Positions 8,138-16,616 of a stretch of DNA of 64,000 bases are shown in pieces (within the stretch, counting starts at the first letter, position 1; each line of letters begins with the position of its first letter). Made by a program: the position numbers and the translations under genes. The stretch comes from Halomonas chromatireducens. Its GTDB lineage: Bacteria; Pseudomonadota; Gammaproteobacteria; Pseudomonadales; Halomonadaceae. The stretch lies in assembly GCF_001545155.1 (NCBI RefSeq), contig NZ_CP014226.1:2139466-2203465 (forward strand), given 5' to 3'. The notes under the pieces are model-generated. The model had not been told where the DNA came from and searched no databases. It worked only from the letters and a program-made list of their open reading frames with translations.

Positions 8138-9967
8138 TCAATCTCCCATAACCACGCCTTCACGCCGTGGATCGGCACCGCCGAAGAAGCCTTCCTCGGT
8201 TTTCATGATCGCCTGCAGGCCGCTTGTCAGCTCTCGCTCGCTGGCTTCATGGCCACGCTCATTCAGCGCCTCCAATACGGACGCATCGAAGCGCCCCTCC
8301 TCGAAGAAGGCCGGCCCACCCAGGGTAATGGCGTGGGGAAGCTCCAGCGCTTCCTGGGCGTTCAATCCCCAGTCGAGCATTGCCACCAGCGCCTTGGCGG
8401 TGTAGTGGATAATCGCCGCTCCACCCGGTGACCCCAGGCTCGCAATCAACTCGTCACTTTCCCGATCGAAGACCAGGGTCGGGCTCATGCTCGAGCGCGG
8501 CCGCTTGCCGGCTTCCACCCGGTTGGCAATCGGCGTGCCGTCGGCATCCAGGGGACGGAAGGAGAAATCCGTCAGCTCGTTGTTTAGCAGATAGCCACCC
8601 GGCAGGCCAGTGCCGCCATCGGCGAGCATGCGTGAGCCGAATGCCGCCTCTATGGTGGTGGTCATGGCCAGGCCATTGCCCTCCTCGTCGATGATGCTGA
8701 TGTGGCTGGTGCCATATTCCGGCTGGTTCGGCTGCACTGCCCAGGAGGTTTCAAGCTTGCCAGGCCTGCCCGGCCGGGCGCCATCGGGGCCCATGCTCTG
8801 CTCTTCGATGCTTTCGGCGCGAAGGGCGAGATAGTCGGGTTCGAGCATGGTGCTCCAGCTTCCTCCCGGGGGATCGACGAAATCCGGATCGGCGATATAC
8901 TTGCCGCGATCGGCAAAGGCAAGCCGCGAAGCCTCGAGGAAGCGATGCCACCATTCGACGCTCGGCTGGCCTTCTTCCACGGGCGCCTCCAGTTCCGGCA
9001 GATGCTCCATGGTGCCGAGTATCTGCATGATGGTCAGGTGGCCCGACGACGGAGGCGGAAAGCCGCAGACACGATAGGCTTTCCAGTCGGTGCAGAGGGG
9101 ATCTCGCTGCAAGGCGACATAGGTCGCCATGTCCTCGAGACTGATGGCGCCGGGACGATCCGGGTGACCCTGGACCCGATGGACCAGGTCCTCGGCAATA
9201 CTGCCGGTATGCATCGCCTTGCTGCCGTGTTCGGCAATCTCGCGCAGGATGGCAGCCAGTGCAGGATTCTTCAGCTTGTGTCCTTCCGCGAGCGGCTCAC
9301 CATCCTCGGTGTAGTAAAAGGCACCGCCCCGGGCATCGTCACGCAGCCGTTCTTCCCCGGCAAGGCTGGTGTGCAGCCGATGACTGACAGCAAACCCCTC
9401 CTCGGCGAGGGTGATGGCGGGGGCGAACAGTTCTGCCCAGGGCAGCTTGCCGTGCTCATCGTGGGCCAGCTCCAGCATGCGCACGGTGCCGGGCACACCC
9501 ACCGAAAGCCCGCTTGCGGCGGCATCCATGAACTCGAGCGGCTCACCATCCCCATTGAGAAACAGCGACTCGCTGGCGGCCCGGGGAGCCGTTTCACGCC
9601 CGTCAAAGGCCGTCACGTCACTGCCATCGTAATGCATCAGGAAAGCGCCACCCCCGATGCCGCTGGACTGGGGCTCGACCAGTGTCAGCACCATTTGTAC
9701 GGCAATGGCGGCATCCACCGCCGAACCACCGGCCCGGAGAACCTGATAGCCGGCGTCGGTGGCGAGCGGATTCGCCGCCGCAACCGCGAAGCGCTCGGTT
9801 GCCCAGCCGGGCTTTTCAGTGTACCCGGAGGCCTGTTCCGGCTCGATGGCGGGGGCCGAGTACTCGAACGTAACGTCAGCAAGGGCGACGAGCGGCAAAC
9901 CGAGCATGGTGGCAGATACAACAATGCCTAACCAGTTGCGACGCAAGGAAGCTGTTTGATAATCCAT
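8138..9967 (-). CDS. ggt: Gamma-glutamyltransferase (periplasmic proenzyme)
   Basis: A 609-residue proenzyme of the Ntn-hydrolase family that cleaves glutathione and transfers gamma-glutamyl groups in the periplasm. The start at 9967 gives a signal peptide (MDYQTASLRRNWLGIVVSATMLGLP..., cleavage after VALA); the longer frame to 10009 was rejected because it buries the signal. Large-subunit motifs are GGSAVDAAIAVQMVLTLVEPQSSGIGGGAF and FDGRETAP. The autocatalytic Thr opens TSHISIIDEEGN (about residue 420), followed by the lid and oxyanion motifs LLNNELTDFSF and GKRPRSSMSPT. Length and motifs are complete. The 14-bp word CCTCAATCTCCCAT is duplicated at the 3' end (8124-8149). Confidence 0.96.
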   Translation of the reverse strand: MDYQTASLRRNWLGIVVSATMLGLPLVALADVTFEYSAPAIEPEQASGYTEKPGWATERFAVAAANPLATDAGYQVLRAGGSAVDAAIAVQMVLTLVEPQSSGIGGGAFLMHYDGSDVTAFDGRETAPRAASESLFLNGDGEPLEFMDAAASGLSVGVPGTVRMLELAHDEHGKLPWAELFAPAITLAEEGFAVSHRLHTSLAGEERLRDDARGGAFYYTEDGEPLAEGHKLKNPALAAILREIAEHGSKAMHTGSIAEDLVHRVQGHPDRPGAISLEDMATYVALQRDPLCTDWKAYRVCGFPPPSSGHLTIMQILGTMEHLPELEAPVEEGQPSVEWWHRFLEASRLAFADRGKYIADPDFVDPPGGSWSTMLEPDYLALRAESIEEQSMGPDGARPGRPGKLETSWAVQPNQPEYGTSHISIIDEEGNGLAMTTTIEAAFGSRMLADGGTGLPGGYLLNNELTDFSFRPLDADGTPIANRVEAGKRPRSSMSPTLVFDRESDELIASLGSPGGAAIIHYTAKALVAMLDWGLNAQEALELPHAITLGGPAFFEEGRFDASVLEALNERGHEASERELTSGLQAIMKTEEGFFGGADPRREGVVMGD

Positions 9968-10014
9968 TATAAAGACCCTCGGTAACTCCGTGTAAGAGGT
10001 ATACAGCATAGGCG

Positions 10015-10047
10015 AAAAAAGGCCCGTTTGACGACTATCAAACGGGC
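10015..10047 (-). terminator. Rho-independent terminator of ppsA
   Basis: Inverted repeat GCCCGTTTGA (10022-10031) / TCAAACGGGC (10038-10047), with a run of A on the plus strand at 10015-10020, which is a U-tract for minus-strand transcription. It lies 26 bases past the ppsA stop. Confidence 0.85.
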
Positions 10048-10072
10048 TGTTTAGTGACTTGGTGTATCGGTA

Positions 10073-12196
10073 TTACTCGATTGTTTCCCCCGCCAGCATG
10101 AACCAGGTTTCAAGTACCGCATCCGGGTTCAGGGAAACGGAGTCGATACCCTGCTCCATCAACCACTTGGCCAGATCCGGATGGTCGGAGGGGCCCTGGC
10201 CGCAGATGCCGACATACTTGCCCTGCGCCTTGCAGGCCTGGATCGCCATGGAGAGTAGCTTGAGCACCGCCGGGTTTCGCTCATCGAAGAGGTGAGCGAC
10301 GATACCGGAGTCGCGGTCCAGACCAAGGGTCAACTGGGTCAGGTCGTTGGAGCCAATCGAGAAGCCATCGAAGTGTTCGAGAAACTCGTCGGCCAGCAGC
10401 GCGTTGGCCGGCAGCTCGCACATCATGATCACCTTAAGGCCGTTGTCGCCCCGCTTCAGGCCGTTGGCCGCCAGCAGTTCGACGACTTCACGCGCCTCGT
10501 CGGTGGTGCGCACGAAGGGCACCATGATCTCGACGTTGTCGAGGCCCATCTCGTCACGCACGCGCTTGAGCGCCTTGCACTCCAGTTCGAAACAGGGACG
10601 GAAAGCGTCGGAGATATAGCGTGAAGCACCGCGGAAGCCCAGCATCGGGTTCTCTTCGCCGGGCTCATAGAGCTTGCCGCCGATCAGGTTCTCGTACTCG
10701 TTGGACTTGAAGTCTGACAGCCGCACGATGACGCGCTGCGGGTGGAAGGCCGCCGCCAGGGTCGAGATGCCCTCGACCAGCTTGTCGACGTAGAAGGTCA
10801 CCGGGTCGGTATAGCCGGCGGTACGCATGTCGATGGTCTGCTGCAGCTCCAGCGGCAGGGTCTCGTACTCGAGCAGCGCCTTGGGATGGACCCCGATCAT
10901 GCGATTGATGATGAACTCCAGCCGCGCCAGGCCAACACCGGCATGGGGCAGCCCGGCGAAGCCGAAGGCACGATCCGGGTTACCCACGTTCATCATGATC
11001 TTGAACGGGATCTCGGGCATGGCATCGACGGTGGAGACGCGACGGTCGTAATCGAGCAGCCCCTCGTAGACGTGGCCGGTATCGCCTTCGGCACAGGAAA
11101 CGGTGACATCGCGGCCATCCTGCAGGGTATCGGTGGCATCGCCACAGCCCACCACGGCCGGGATGCCCAGCTCACGGGCGATGATCGCCGCGTGGCAGGT
11201 GCGGCCGCCGCGGTTGGTGACAATCGCCGAGGCGCGCTTCATGATCGGTTCCCAGTCGGGATCGGTCATGTCAGTGACCAGCACATCCCCGGCCTTGACC
11301 TTGTCCATATCGTCCGGCGAGAAAACGACCTTCACCGCACCACGCCCGATACGCTGGCCGATGGCACGGCCGGTGACCAGGGTGCGCCCCTTCTCCTTGA
11401 GGTGGAAGCGCTCCAGCTTGCCGCCCTCGAGCTGGGAGACCACCGTTTCGGGGCGCGCCTGGACGATATAGAGCTCGCCATCGTCGCCGTCGAGCGCCCA
11501 TTCGATGTCCATGGGCCGAGCGTAATGCGCCTCGATGGTCATCGCCTGGCGCGCCAGGGCCATGACCTGATCGTCATTGATGCAGAAGCGAGCGCGATCC
11601 TTGAGCGGAACATCCACGGTGGAGACCGACTTGCCGGCGCTGGCATCGGCGCCATAGACCATCTTGATCAGCTTGGAACCGAGGTTGCGGCGCAGCACGG
11701 CCGGGCGACCGGCCGCCAGGGTCGGCTTGTGTACGTAGAACTCGTCCGGGTTGACCGAGCCCTGCACCACTGTCTCGCCCAGCCCCCAGGAGGCGGTGAC
11801 GAACACCGCGTCGCGGTATCCGGACTCGGTGTCCAGGGTGAACATCACGCCGCTGGAGCCGGTTTCGGAACGCACCATTTTCTGGATACCCGCCGACAGC
11901 GCCACGTTCTCATGAGCGTAGCCCCGATGTACCCGGTAGGAAATCGCACGGTCATTGAAGAGGGAGGCGAAAACCTCGTGCACGGCGCGCTTGATGTTGT
12001 CGAACCCTTCGATATTGAGGAAGGTTTCCTGCTGGCCGGCGAAGGAGGCATCTGGCAGGTCCTCCGCGGTGGCCGAGCTGCGCACAGCCGCCTTGAGGTT
12101 GGGGTGCTGGGTGGCCAGCTTGTCGTAGGCGGTGCGCAGGTGTTCCTCGAAGGTAGGGGGCAGGTCGAAGCGGAGGTCTTTTGCCAGGGAAGGCAA
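10073..12196 (-). pseudogene. ppsA: Phosphoenolpyruvate synthase, 5'-truncated
   Basis: Phosphoenolpyruvate synthase makes PEP from pyruvate and ATP for gluconeogenesis. Recognisable homology runs from [17 protein letters not shown] to the normal C-terminus: ATP-grasp motifs [21 protein letters not shown] and [12 protein letters not shown], the phospho-His swivel [22 protein letters not shown], and the PEP-binding barrel with CGQGPSDHP. The family is about 790 residues; here only 707 are open, and the first eleven or so ([11 protein letters not shown]) do not look like family sequence. About 85 N-terminal residues, including the start of the ATP-binding domain, are therefore missing, and no ribosome-binding site precedes the ATG at 12196. 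The break coincides with another broken gene on the other strand. Confidence 0.9.
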
Positions 12197-12236
12197 AAGT
12201 AGCGCCCAGGGATGGGTTCACAGCGCCTCCGCGGAG

Positions 12237-13127
12237 GGCATTTCCGAGCCGCTGCCGGTGGCCGAGACCTTCACCTTCGAGGACGAGTCAGGGCAGAGCC
12301 TTTCCAGCGTTGCGCGGCTGGATACCCTGGTGACGGTGGTCGACGGAGCCAACTTCCTGACGCAATACCGTGAGGCGAAATCGCTGATCGAAGCCGGCGA
12401 AAGCCTGGGCGAGGAGGACGATCGCAACGTGGCCGACCTGCTGGTCGACCAGATCGAGTTCTGCGACGTGCTGCTGATCAGTAAGGCCGACCTGGTCGAT
12501 GACGAGCAGATGGGTGAGCTGAAGGCGGTGCTGCGTACGCTCAACCCCGATGCGGAGCTGATTGCCATGGCCAATGGCCAGGTGTCGCTCGACAAGGTGC
12601 TCGACACCGGCCGCTTCAGCTTCGAGCGGGCGCAGCTTGCTCCGGGCTGGCTCAAGGAGATGCGCGGGGATCATGTGCCGGAAACCGAGGAGTATGGTAT
12701 CTCGAGCTTTTCCTACCATGCCCGGCGGCCCTTTCACCCGCAGAAGTTCCACGAGCTATTGCATGGCGACTGGTTCGGCGGCAAGCTGCTGCGCTCGAAG
12801 GGCTTCTTCTGGCTGGCGACCCGACCACAGTTTGCCGGCCAGTGGAGCCAGGCGGGGGGCATTGCCCACTACGGTTACGCCGGCATGTTCTGGAAGGCCG
12901 TTCCCGAGTCACGTTGGCCGGACGACCCGGAATACCGCGGTTATATCATGGAAAAGTGGCAGGAGCCCTTCGGTGACATGCGCCAGGAGCTGGTCTTCAT
13001 CGGCCAGCATCTCGACGAAGCGCGTATCCGCCAGGCCCTGGATGAGTGCCTTGTCAGCGAGGCAGAGCTGCTGGCTGGCAAGCAGGCCTGGGCATCCCTG
13101 CCGGACCCTTTTCCTGTCTGGGAGTGA
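12237..13127 (+). pseudogene. COG0523 (CobW/ZigA-type) metal-chaperone GTPase, 5'-truncated
   Basis: Homology starts abruptly at GISEPLPVAETF and continues to a normal C-terminus (297 codons including the stop): VTVVDGANF, the guanine-specificity motif LLISKADLVD, and a CobW C-terminal domain with FHPQKFHELL and SKGFFWLATRP. The first 100-120 residues are absent, including the P-loop GxxGxGKT and the CxCC metal motif, so the product could not bind nucleotide normally. The frame stays open upstream to 12132 but reads junk overlapping ppsA. COG0523 proteins of this ZigA/YciC subgroup allocate zinc under Zur control; the following carboxypeptidase and DUF1826 genes fit such a context. Confidence 0.88.
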
Positions 13128-13302
13128 ATTCGGCAGGGGCGGCGGTAATGGCCGGACCTGCTTGCGTTGAATCATAAAACGGTATGCCGCCTGGAAACAT
13201 CGCTTTTCTGGCTGTAAAGCGGACGATTCCTGTCCATACTGGGGCAAGGCCTGATGACAAAACGGCCGCAGGGAATAACCAAGGGAACTAGAGGTGTCTG
13301 CC

Positions 13303-14625
13303 ATGTCCTCCTCCTACCGACACTACCTCGGGGTAGCCGTCTTTGTGCTGCTGGCCAGCTTGTTGCTGCTAACGGCGAAAACGGCTCAGGCCAACCCCCG
13401 CTATGCGGCTATTGTGATCGATGTCGAAAGCGGAGACGTACTGCATGCCGCGAACCCCGATGCGACCCGCTATCCGGCGTCGCTGACCAAGATGATGACG
13501 CTCTACATGCTGTTCGAGGCCATCGAGGATGGCAGCATGCATCTGCATCAGCCGCTGCCGGTATCCGCCCAGGCAGCTGCGATGCCGGCTTCCAAGCTGT
13601 GGCTCTCCGCCGGTAGCAGTATCACAGTGGAAGAGGCGATCCTTGCCCTGGTGGTGCGCTCCGCCAATGATGTTGCGGTGGTGGTGGCCGAGGCACTGGG
13701 TGGCAGCGAGCGCAATTTTGGCAACATGATGACGCAGCGGGCCCGCGAGCTGGGCATGAATGCCACCCAGTTCCGCAACGCATCGGGGCTGCCCAACAAC
13801 GAGCAGGTCACCACCGCTCGCGACATGGCGACCCTGTCGATTCGCGTGATGCAGGATTTCCCGCAGTACTACCACTACTTCTCGACCCAGAGTTTTACAT
13901 ATCGGGGTACGACCCACACCAGCCATAACCGGCTGGTGCGCAACTATCCCGGTGCCGACGGGCTCAAGACGGGCTTCATCCGGGCTTCCGGCTTCAACGT
14001 GGCGACATCGGCGATCCGTGATAACCGCCGGGTGGTCTCGGTCGTGATGGGTGGGTTCACTGCGGCTTCCCGTGATGCCCACATGTCGGACCTGCTCGCC
14101 CGCGGCTATGCACGCCTCAACATGCTGCAGCGGGGCGACTGGATCGCCCAGGCCGATGTCTTCGGCGACAACATGGATCTGCCGGCTGCTCAGCCCGCCT
14201 CGGCGGCACCCGCAACGCAGCTGGCTTCGGTGGAGCCGGCGTCGTCGAGCGGTAGCCTGCAGGCGAGCCGGTCCGAATCCGGCACGCGTTCGACCTTCCA
14301 GTCCGAGATGGGTGCCGAGATGGGCTCCGCCGACGATCCGATCCGTGACCTGATCGCACGGGCCGATTCGCCGCAGGCGAGCGGTACCTGGGCCGTGCAA
14401 GTGGGTGCGTTCAATAACGCCGACCAGGCCCGCAGCCTGGCGTCACGGGCAGCCGACCAACTGGCCAGCCAACTGCGCGACGTGCGCGTTTCGGTGGCCG
14501 AGTCCCAGGACGAGAAGCGCGTCTTCCGTGCCCGGCTGGTCGACCTGCAGGAGAACGACGCACACAGCGCCTGCCGTAGCCTGCGCGCCACCGGCATGGA
14601 CTGTATGGTGGTGGCGCACTACTAG
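13303..14625 (+). CDS. D-alanyl-D-alanine carboxypeptidase (peptidase S11) with C-terminal SPOR domain
   Basis: A 440-residue exported penicillin-binding protein of the PBP5/6 family. The ATG at 13303 is 8 bases past GAGG (an in-frame GTG lies 9 bases upstream). A signal segment (residues about 7-28, VAVFVLLASLLLL) precedes the active-site motifs: S-x-x-K in PASLTKMM, SAN in VRSANDVA and KTG in DGLKTGF. After a Ser/Pro/Ala-rich linker, residues about 360-440 form a SPOR domain (TWAVQVGAFNNADQARSLASRA...FRARLVDLQ), which binds denuded septal peptidoglycan. It should trim the terminal D-Ala of stem peptides, probably at division sites. S11 peptidases are also found in zinc-sparing regulons, which suits its place between COG0523 and DUF1826. 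Confidence 0.92.
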   Translation: MSSSYRHYLGVAVFVLLASLLLLTAKTAQANPRYAAIVIDVESGDVLHAANPDATRYPASLTKMMTLYMLFEAIEDGSMHLHQPLPVSAQAAAMPASKLWLSAGSSITVEEAILALVVRSANDVAVVVAEALGGSERNFGNMMTQRARELGMNATQFRNASGLPNNEQVTTARDMATLSIRVMQDFPQYYHYFSTQSFTYRGTTHTSHNRLVRNYPGADGLKTGFIRASGFNVATSAIRDNRRVVSVVMGGFTAASRDAHMSDLLARGYARLNMLQRGDWIAQADVFGDNMDLPAAQPASAAPATQLASVEPASSSGSLQASRSESGTRSTFQSEMGAEMGSADDPIRDLIARADSPQASGTWAVQVGAFNNADQARSLASRAADQLASQLRDVRVSVAESQDEKRVFRARLVDLQENDAHSACRSLRATGMDCMVVAHY

Positions 14626-14691
14626 CTACCGATTCATTGGTGCTGGTTTGCGAGCGTGTGGCGAAACGAGAAGGTGGCGCACGAGGGGCCT

Positions 14692-15336
14692 TCAACCGGG
14701 ATCCAGCGCCAGCAGCAGGCGGCGCTCACCCGACGCGGGCTGAGGGCTGCGGTGCACCAGGCCGCGTTCCTCGTTGCCGACCCAGCCGCAGCCTTTCATC
14801 AGGGCCAGGTCGCCCACGCCAATCTGTTGAATAGCACCAGGGTCGGCAACGATATCGGGCTTGTCCGGACGCGGGGCACCGAGCCCCGCACGGTTAACGG
14901 CATGTTCGGGTAGCCACTCGCCGGCCGGGCCGGCATAGGTGCTCACCAGACGCACCGGCAGGTTGTCGACGTGGAAGCGCGGGCACATGGCGACGTCGAG
15001 CGTGCGCAGGCGAATGCCGATGGTGTCGGTCGAGAACAGATAGGCCATGGCTTCGGCGATGGTGCCGATATCCTGCACCAGTGCTTCACCGGCCTCTGGG
15101 GCGGGCAGTCGCCGTGCCAGGTCCTCCTGCATTGCCTGGCCTGGGGCGCCGCGCCAGTGCCATTCGAGGCCGCGCTGGTGGCCGAGCTGAGCCCGCACGG
15201 CCAGGGTCAGGGCCGAGTCGAGCGGACGCTCCATCACCGCCAGGGTGATATCATCCTCGAATATGCGGGGCAGTACCTCGATGTCCTGGCCGAATGCCCA
15301 GTGCGTGGAGATGTCAGCGGTGGTACGGGGCAGCAT
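14692..15336 (-). CDS. DUF1826 protein, zinc-regulon associated
   Basis: A 214-residue protein. The ATG at 15336 follows a near-perfect AAGGAGG, so the longer frame to 15420 was rejected. It matches DUF1826 by AMCPRFHVDNLPVRLVSTYAGPAGEWLPEHAVNR, GDLALMKGCGW and RGLVHRSPQP; the H-x-D and later His give it the look of a cupin/2OG-oxygenase-like metal site, though no activity is established. DUF1826 genes recur beside COG0523 GTPases and under Zur control, and two Zur-like palindromes lie just upstream here. It is convergent with the S11 peptidase gene. Function unknown; a role in zinc limitation is inferred. Confidence 0.8.
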   Translation of the reverse strand: MLPRTTADISTHWAFGQDIEVLPRIFEDDITLAVMERPLDSALTLAVRAQLGHQRGLEWHWRGAPGQAMQEDLARRLPAPEAGEALVQDIGTIAEAMAYLFSTDTIGIRLRTLDVAMCPRFHVDNLPVRLVSTYAGPAGEWLPEHAVNRAGLGAPRPDKPDIVADPGAIQQIGVGDLALMKGCGWVGNEERGLVHRSPQPASGERRLLLALDPG

Positions 15337-15348
15337 GTCGCCTCCTTT

Positions 15349-15363
15349 TGTAACCATATAACA
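15349..15363 (-). promoter_or_regulatory. Candidate Zur box overlapping the DUF1826 leader
   Basis: On the minus strand TGTTATATGGTTACA matches the gammaproteobacterial Zur pattern TGTTATAATATAACA at 11 of 15 positions and sits immediately before the DUF1826 ribosome-binding site. Confidence 0.45.
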
Positions 15364-15495
15364 TATCATTTGTGCTGCGAATGCCCCCCTGATGTGGAAC
15401 CGCAGGGGGGATCGAAGCAATGTCTGAAGTGACGGGTTTGAAGTAATGGGGCTGAAGTAACGGTTATGGTAGCTGGCTGAACGCTGAGAATGATT

Positions 15496-15510
15496 CGTTA
15501 TAACATAACG
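15496..15510. promoter_or_regulatory. Strong Zur-like palindrome
   Basis: CGTTATAACATAACG has perfect 6-bp arms around a 3-base centre. Its core GTTATAACATAAC differs from the usual Zur core GTTATAATATAAC at one base. It lies between divergent DUF1826 and the EamA transporter/leader, so it could control either. Confidence 0.6.
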
Positions 15511-15670
15511 TATTGGGCATGACTATTCTCTCCGCGGCTCTCTCCGCGACATGGTTTTGCCCCGTTACACCGTTCCAGTCACACCTCGACCTCTTCATGG
15601 TCGGATGCGCCATTTTGGGGCGCCGCACTTGCCGTGGTCTGCGCCAGCCATTAGGTTGTTAATCAATAAG
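15511..15670 (+). other. Intergenic stretch between Zur-like box and terminator; possible short leader or small RNA
   Basis: No convincing protein gene. The stretch lies after the Zur-like box and ends at a strong terminator, so a transcript started near 15515 would be about 190 nt. It contains small potential hairpins (GACC...GGTC near 15590-15605; GGCGCC near 15620). I could not match it to a known riboswitch. Confidence 0.3.
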
Positions 15671-15706
15671 CCCCGCCGACCCTTACGGTCGGCGGGGTGG
15701 TTTTTT
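15671..15706 (+). terminator. Rho-independent terminator 35 bases before the EamA transporter gene
   Basis: A perfect 11-bp stem CCCCGCCGACC / GGTCGGCGGGG, loop CTTAC, then TGG and six T. No plus-strand gene precedes it within 1 kb, so it ends a short non-coding transcript or acts as an attenuator of the next gene. Confidence 0.85.
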
Positions 15707-15740
15707 GGGTCGCCAGGGTTCGGCAAGAGGGGAGGTCGCC

Positions 15741-16616
15741 ATGACGCCGTCGTTGAAGGGCATTCTGTGCATGTGTATGGGTGTGCTGTGCCTGGCCATT
15801 GGCGATGCCATCGCCAAGTGGCTGGGCGAGGTACACTCGCCCCTGCAGATCATCTTCTTCCGCACCCTGGTTTCGCTGCCGTTGATCGCCGTGCTGGCCC
15901 ACTTCGGTGGCGGGCTCACCAAGCTGCGTACCCAGCGCCCCGGGGTGCATCTGGTGCGCGGCCTGATCTATACCGGCACCATGTTCTTCTTCGTGCTCGG
16001 CCTGACGCTGCTGCCCTTGGCCGAGGCGACCGCCATCGCCTTCGTTGCCCCGCTGTTCGTCACCCTGCTCTCGGTGCCGCTGCTGGGCGAGAAGATCGAT
16101 CCTCCCGTGCTGGCAGCGTCCCTGTTGGGCTTCGTGGGGGTTCTGGTGGTGGTGCGCCCCGGCGGCGACGCCTTTCATCCGGGGGCGCTGGCGCTGTTGG
16201 CGGCGGCCGTCTTCTATGCGCTGATGATGATCACCGCGCGGCGGTACGGTGCCCGCGAGCACCTCTGGGCGATGGTCTTCTACATGACCCTGGTGCCGCT
16301 GCTGCTCACGGCGGTGGCGCTACCCTGGGTATGGCAGACCCCGCACCCCTGGCATTGGCTGGGCTTCCTGGGGGCCGGGATCATCGGCGTGGGGGCGACG
16401 GCCTTCATTACGTTGGCATTCCGTTTCGCCCCGGCGGCCATTGCTGCGCCTTTCGACTACACGGCCATGCTCTGGGCGGTGATTCTGGGCTGGTGGTTCT
16501 GGGGTGAAATGCCGGATGTCTGGGTCTTCGTGGGCAGTACATTGATCATCGGCAGCGGCCTGGCAATTGCCTATCATGACCGCCGGACGACTTTGAAAAG
16601 ACGTCCGACGGCTTAA
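15741..16616 (+). CDS. EamA-family (DMT superfamily) metabolite exporter
   Basis: A 291-residue inner-membrane protein with about ten hydrophobic helices arranged as two EamA repeats (residues about 5-135 and 148-280). The ATG at 15741 follows GGGGAGG. Recognisable stretches are GDAIAKWLGEVHSPLQIIFFRTL in repeat one and AAPFDYTAMLWAVILGWWFWGEMPD in repeat two, the typical terminal motif of drug/metabolite transporters. The substrate cannot be inferred; relatives export amino acids, nucleobases or riboflavin. It is convergent with the metal ABC permease, overlapping it by 4 bases. The preceding Zur-like box and terminator suggest conditional expression. Confidence 0.88.
   Translation: MTPSLKGILCMCMGVLCLAIGDAIAKWLGEVHSPLQIIFFRTLVSLPLIAVLAHFGGGLTKLRTQRPGVHLVRGLIYTGTMFFFVLGLTLLPLAEATAIAFVAPLFVTLLSVPLLGEKIDPPVLAASLLGFVGVLVVVRPGGDAFHPGALALLAAAVFYALMMITARRYGAREHLWAMVFYMTLVPLLLTAVALPWVWQTPHPWHWLGFLGAGIIGVGATAFITLAFRFAPAAIAAPFDYTAMLWAVILGWWFWGEMPDVWVFVGSTLIIGSGLAIAYHDRRTTLKRRPTA

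Noticed and set aside
8124..8149. Direct 14-bp repeat CCTCAATCTCCCAT between the GDPD and ggt stop codons
   Set aside because: A short duplication covering the end of ggt; no sign of a mobile element or function.
10742..12202. Long plus-strand open frame (486 codons) opposite ppsA
   Set aside because: It is the antisense shadow of a high-GC gene: composition is His/Gly/Val-rich, there is no ribosome-binding site, and the minus strand encodes well-conserved PpsA.
15551..16507. 318-codon plus-strand frame overlapping the EamA gene in another frame
   Set aside because: It reads through the terminator hairpin and then out of frame through the transporter; Arg/Gly-rich shadow.
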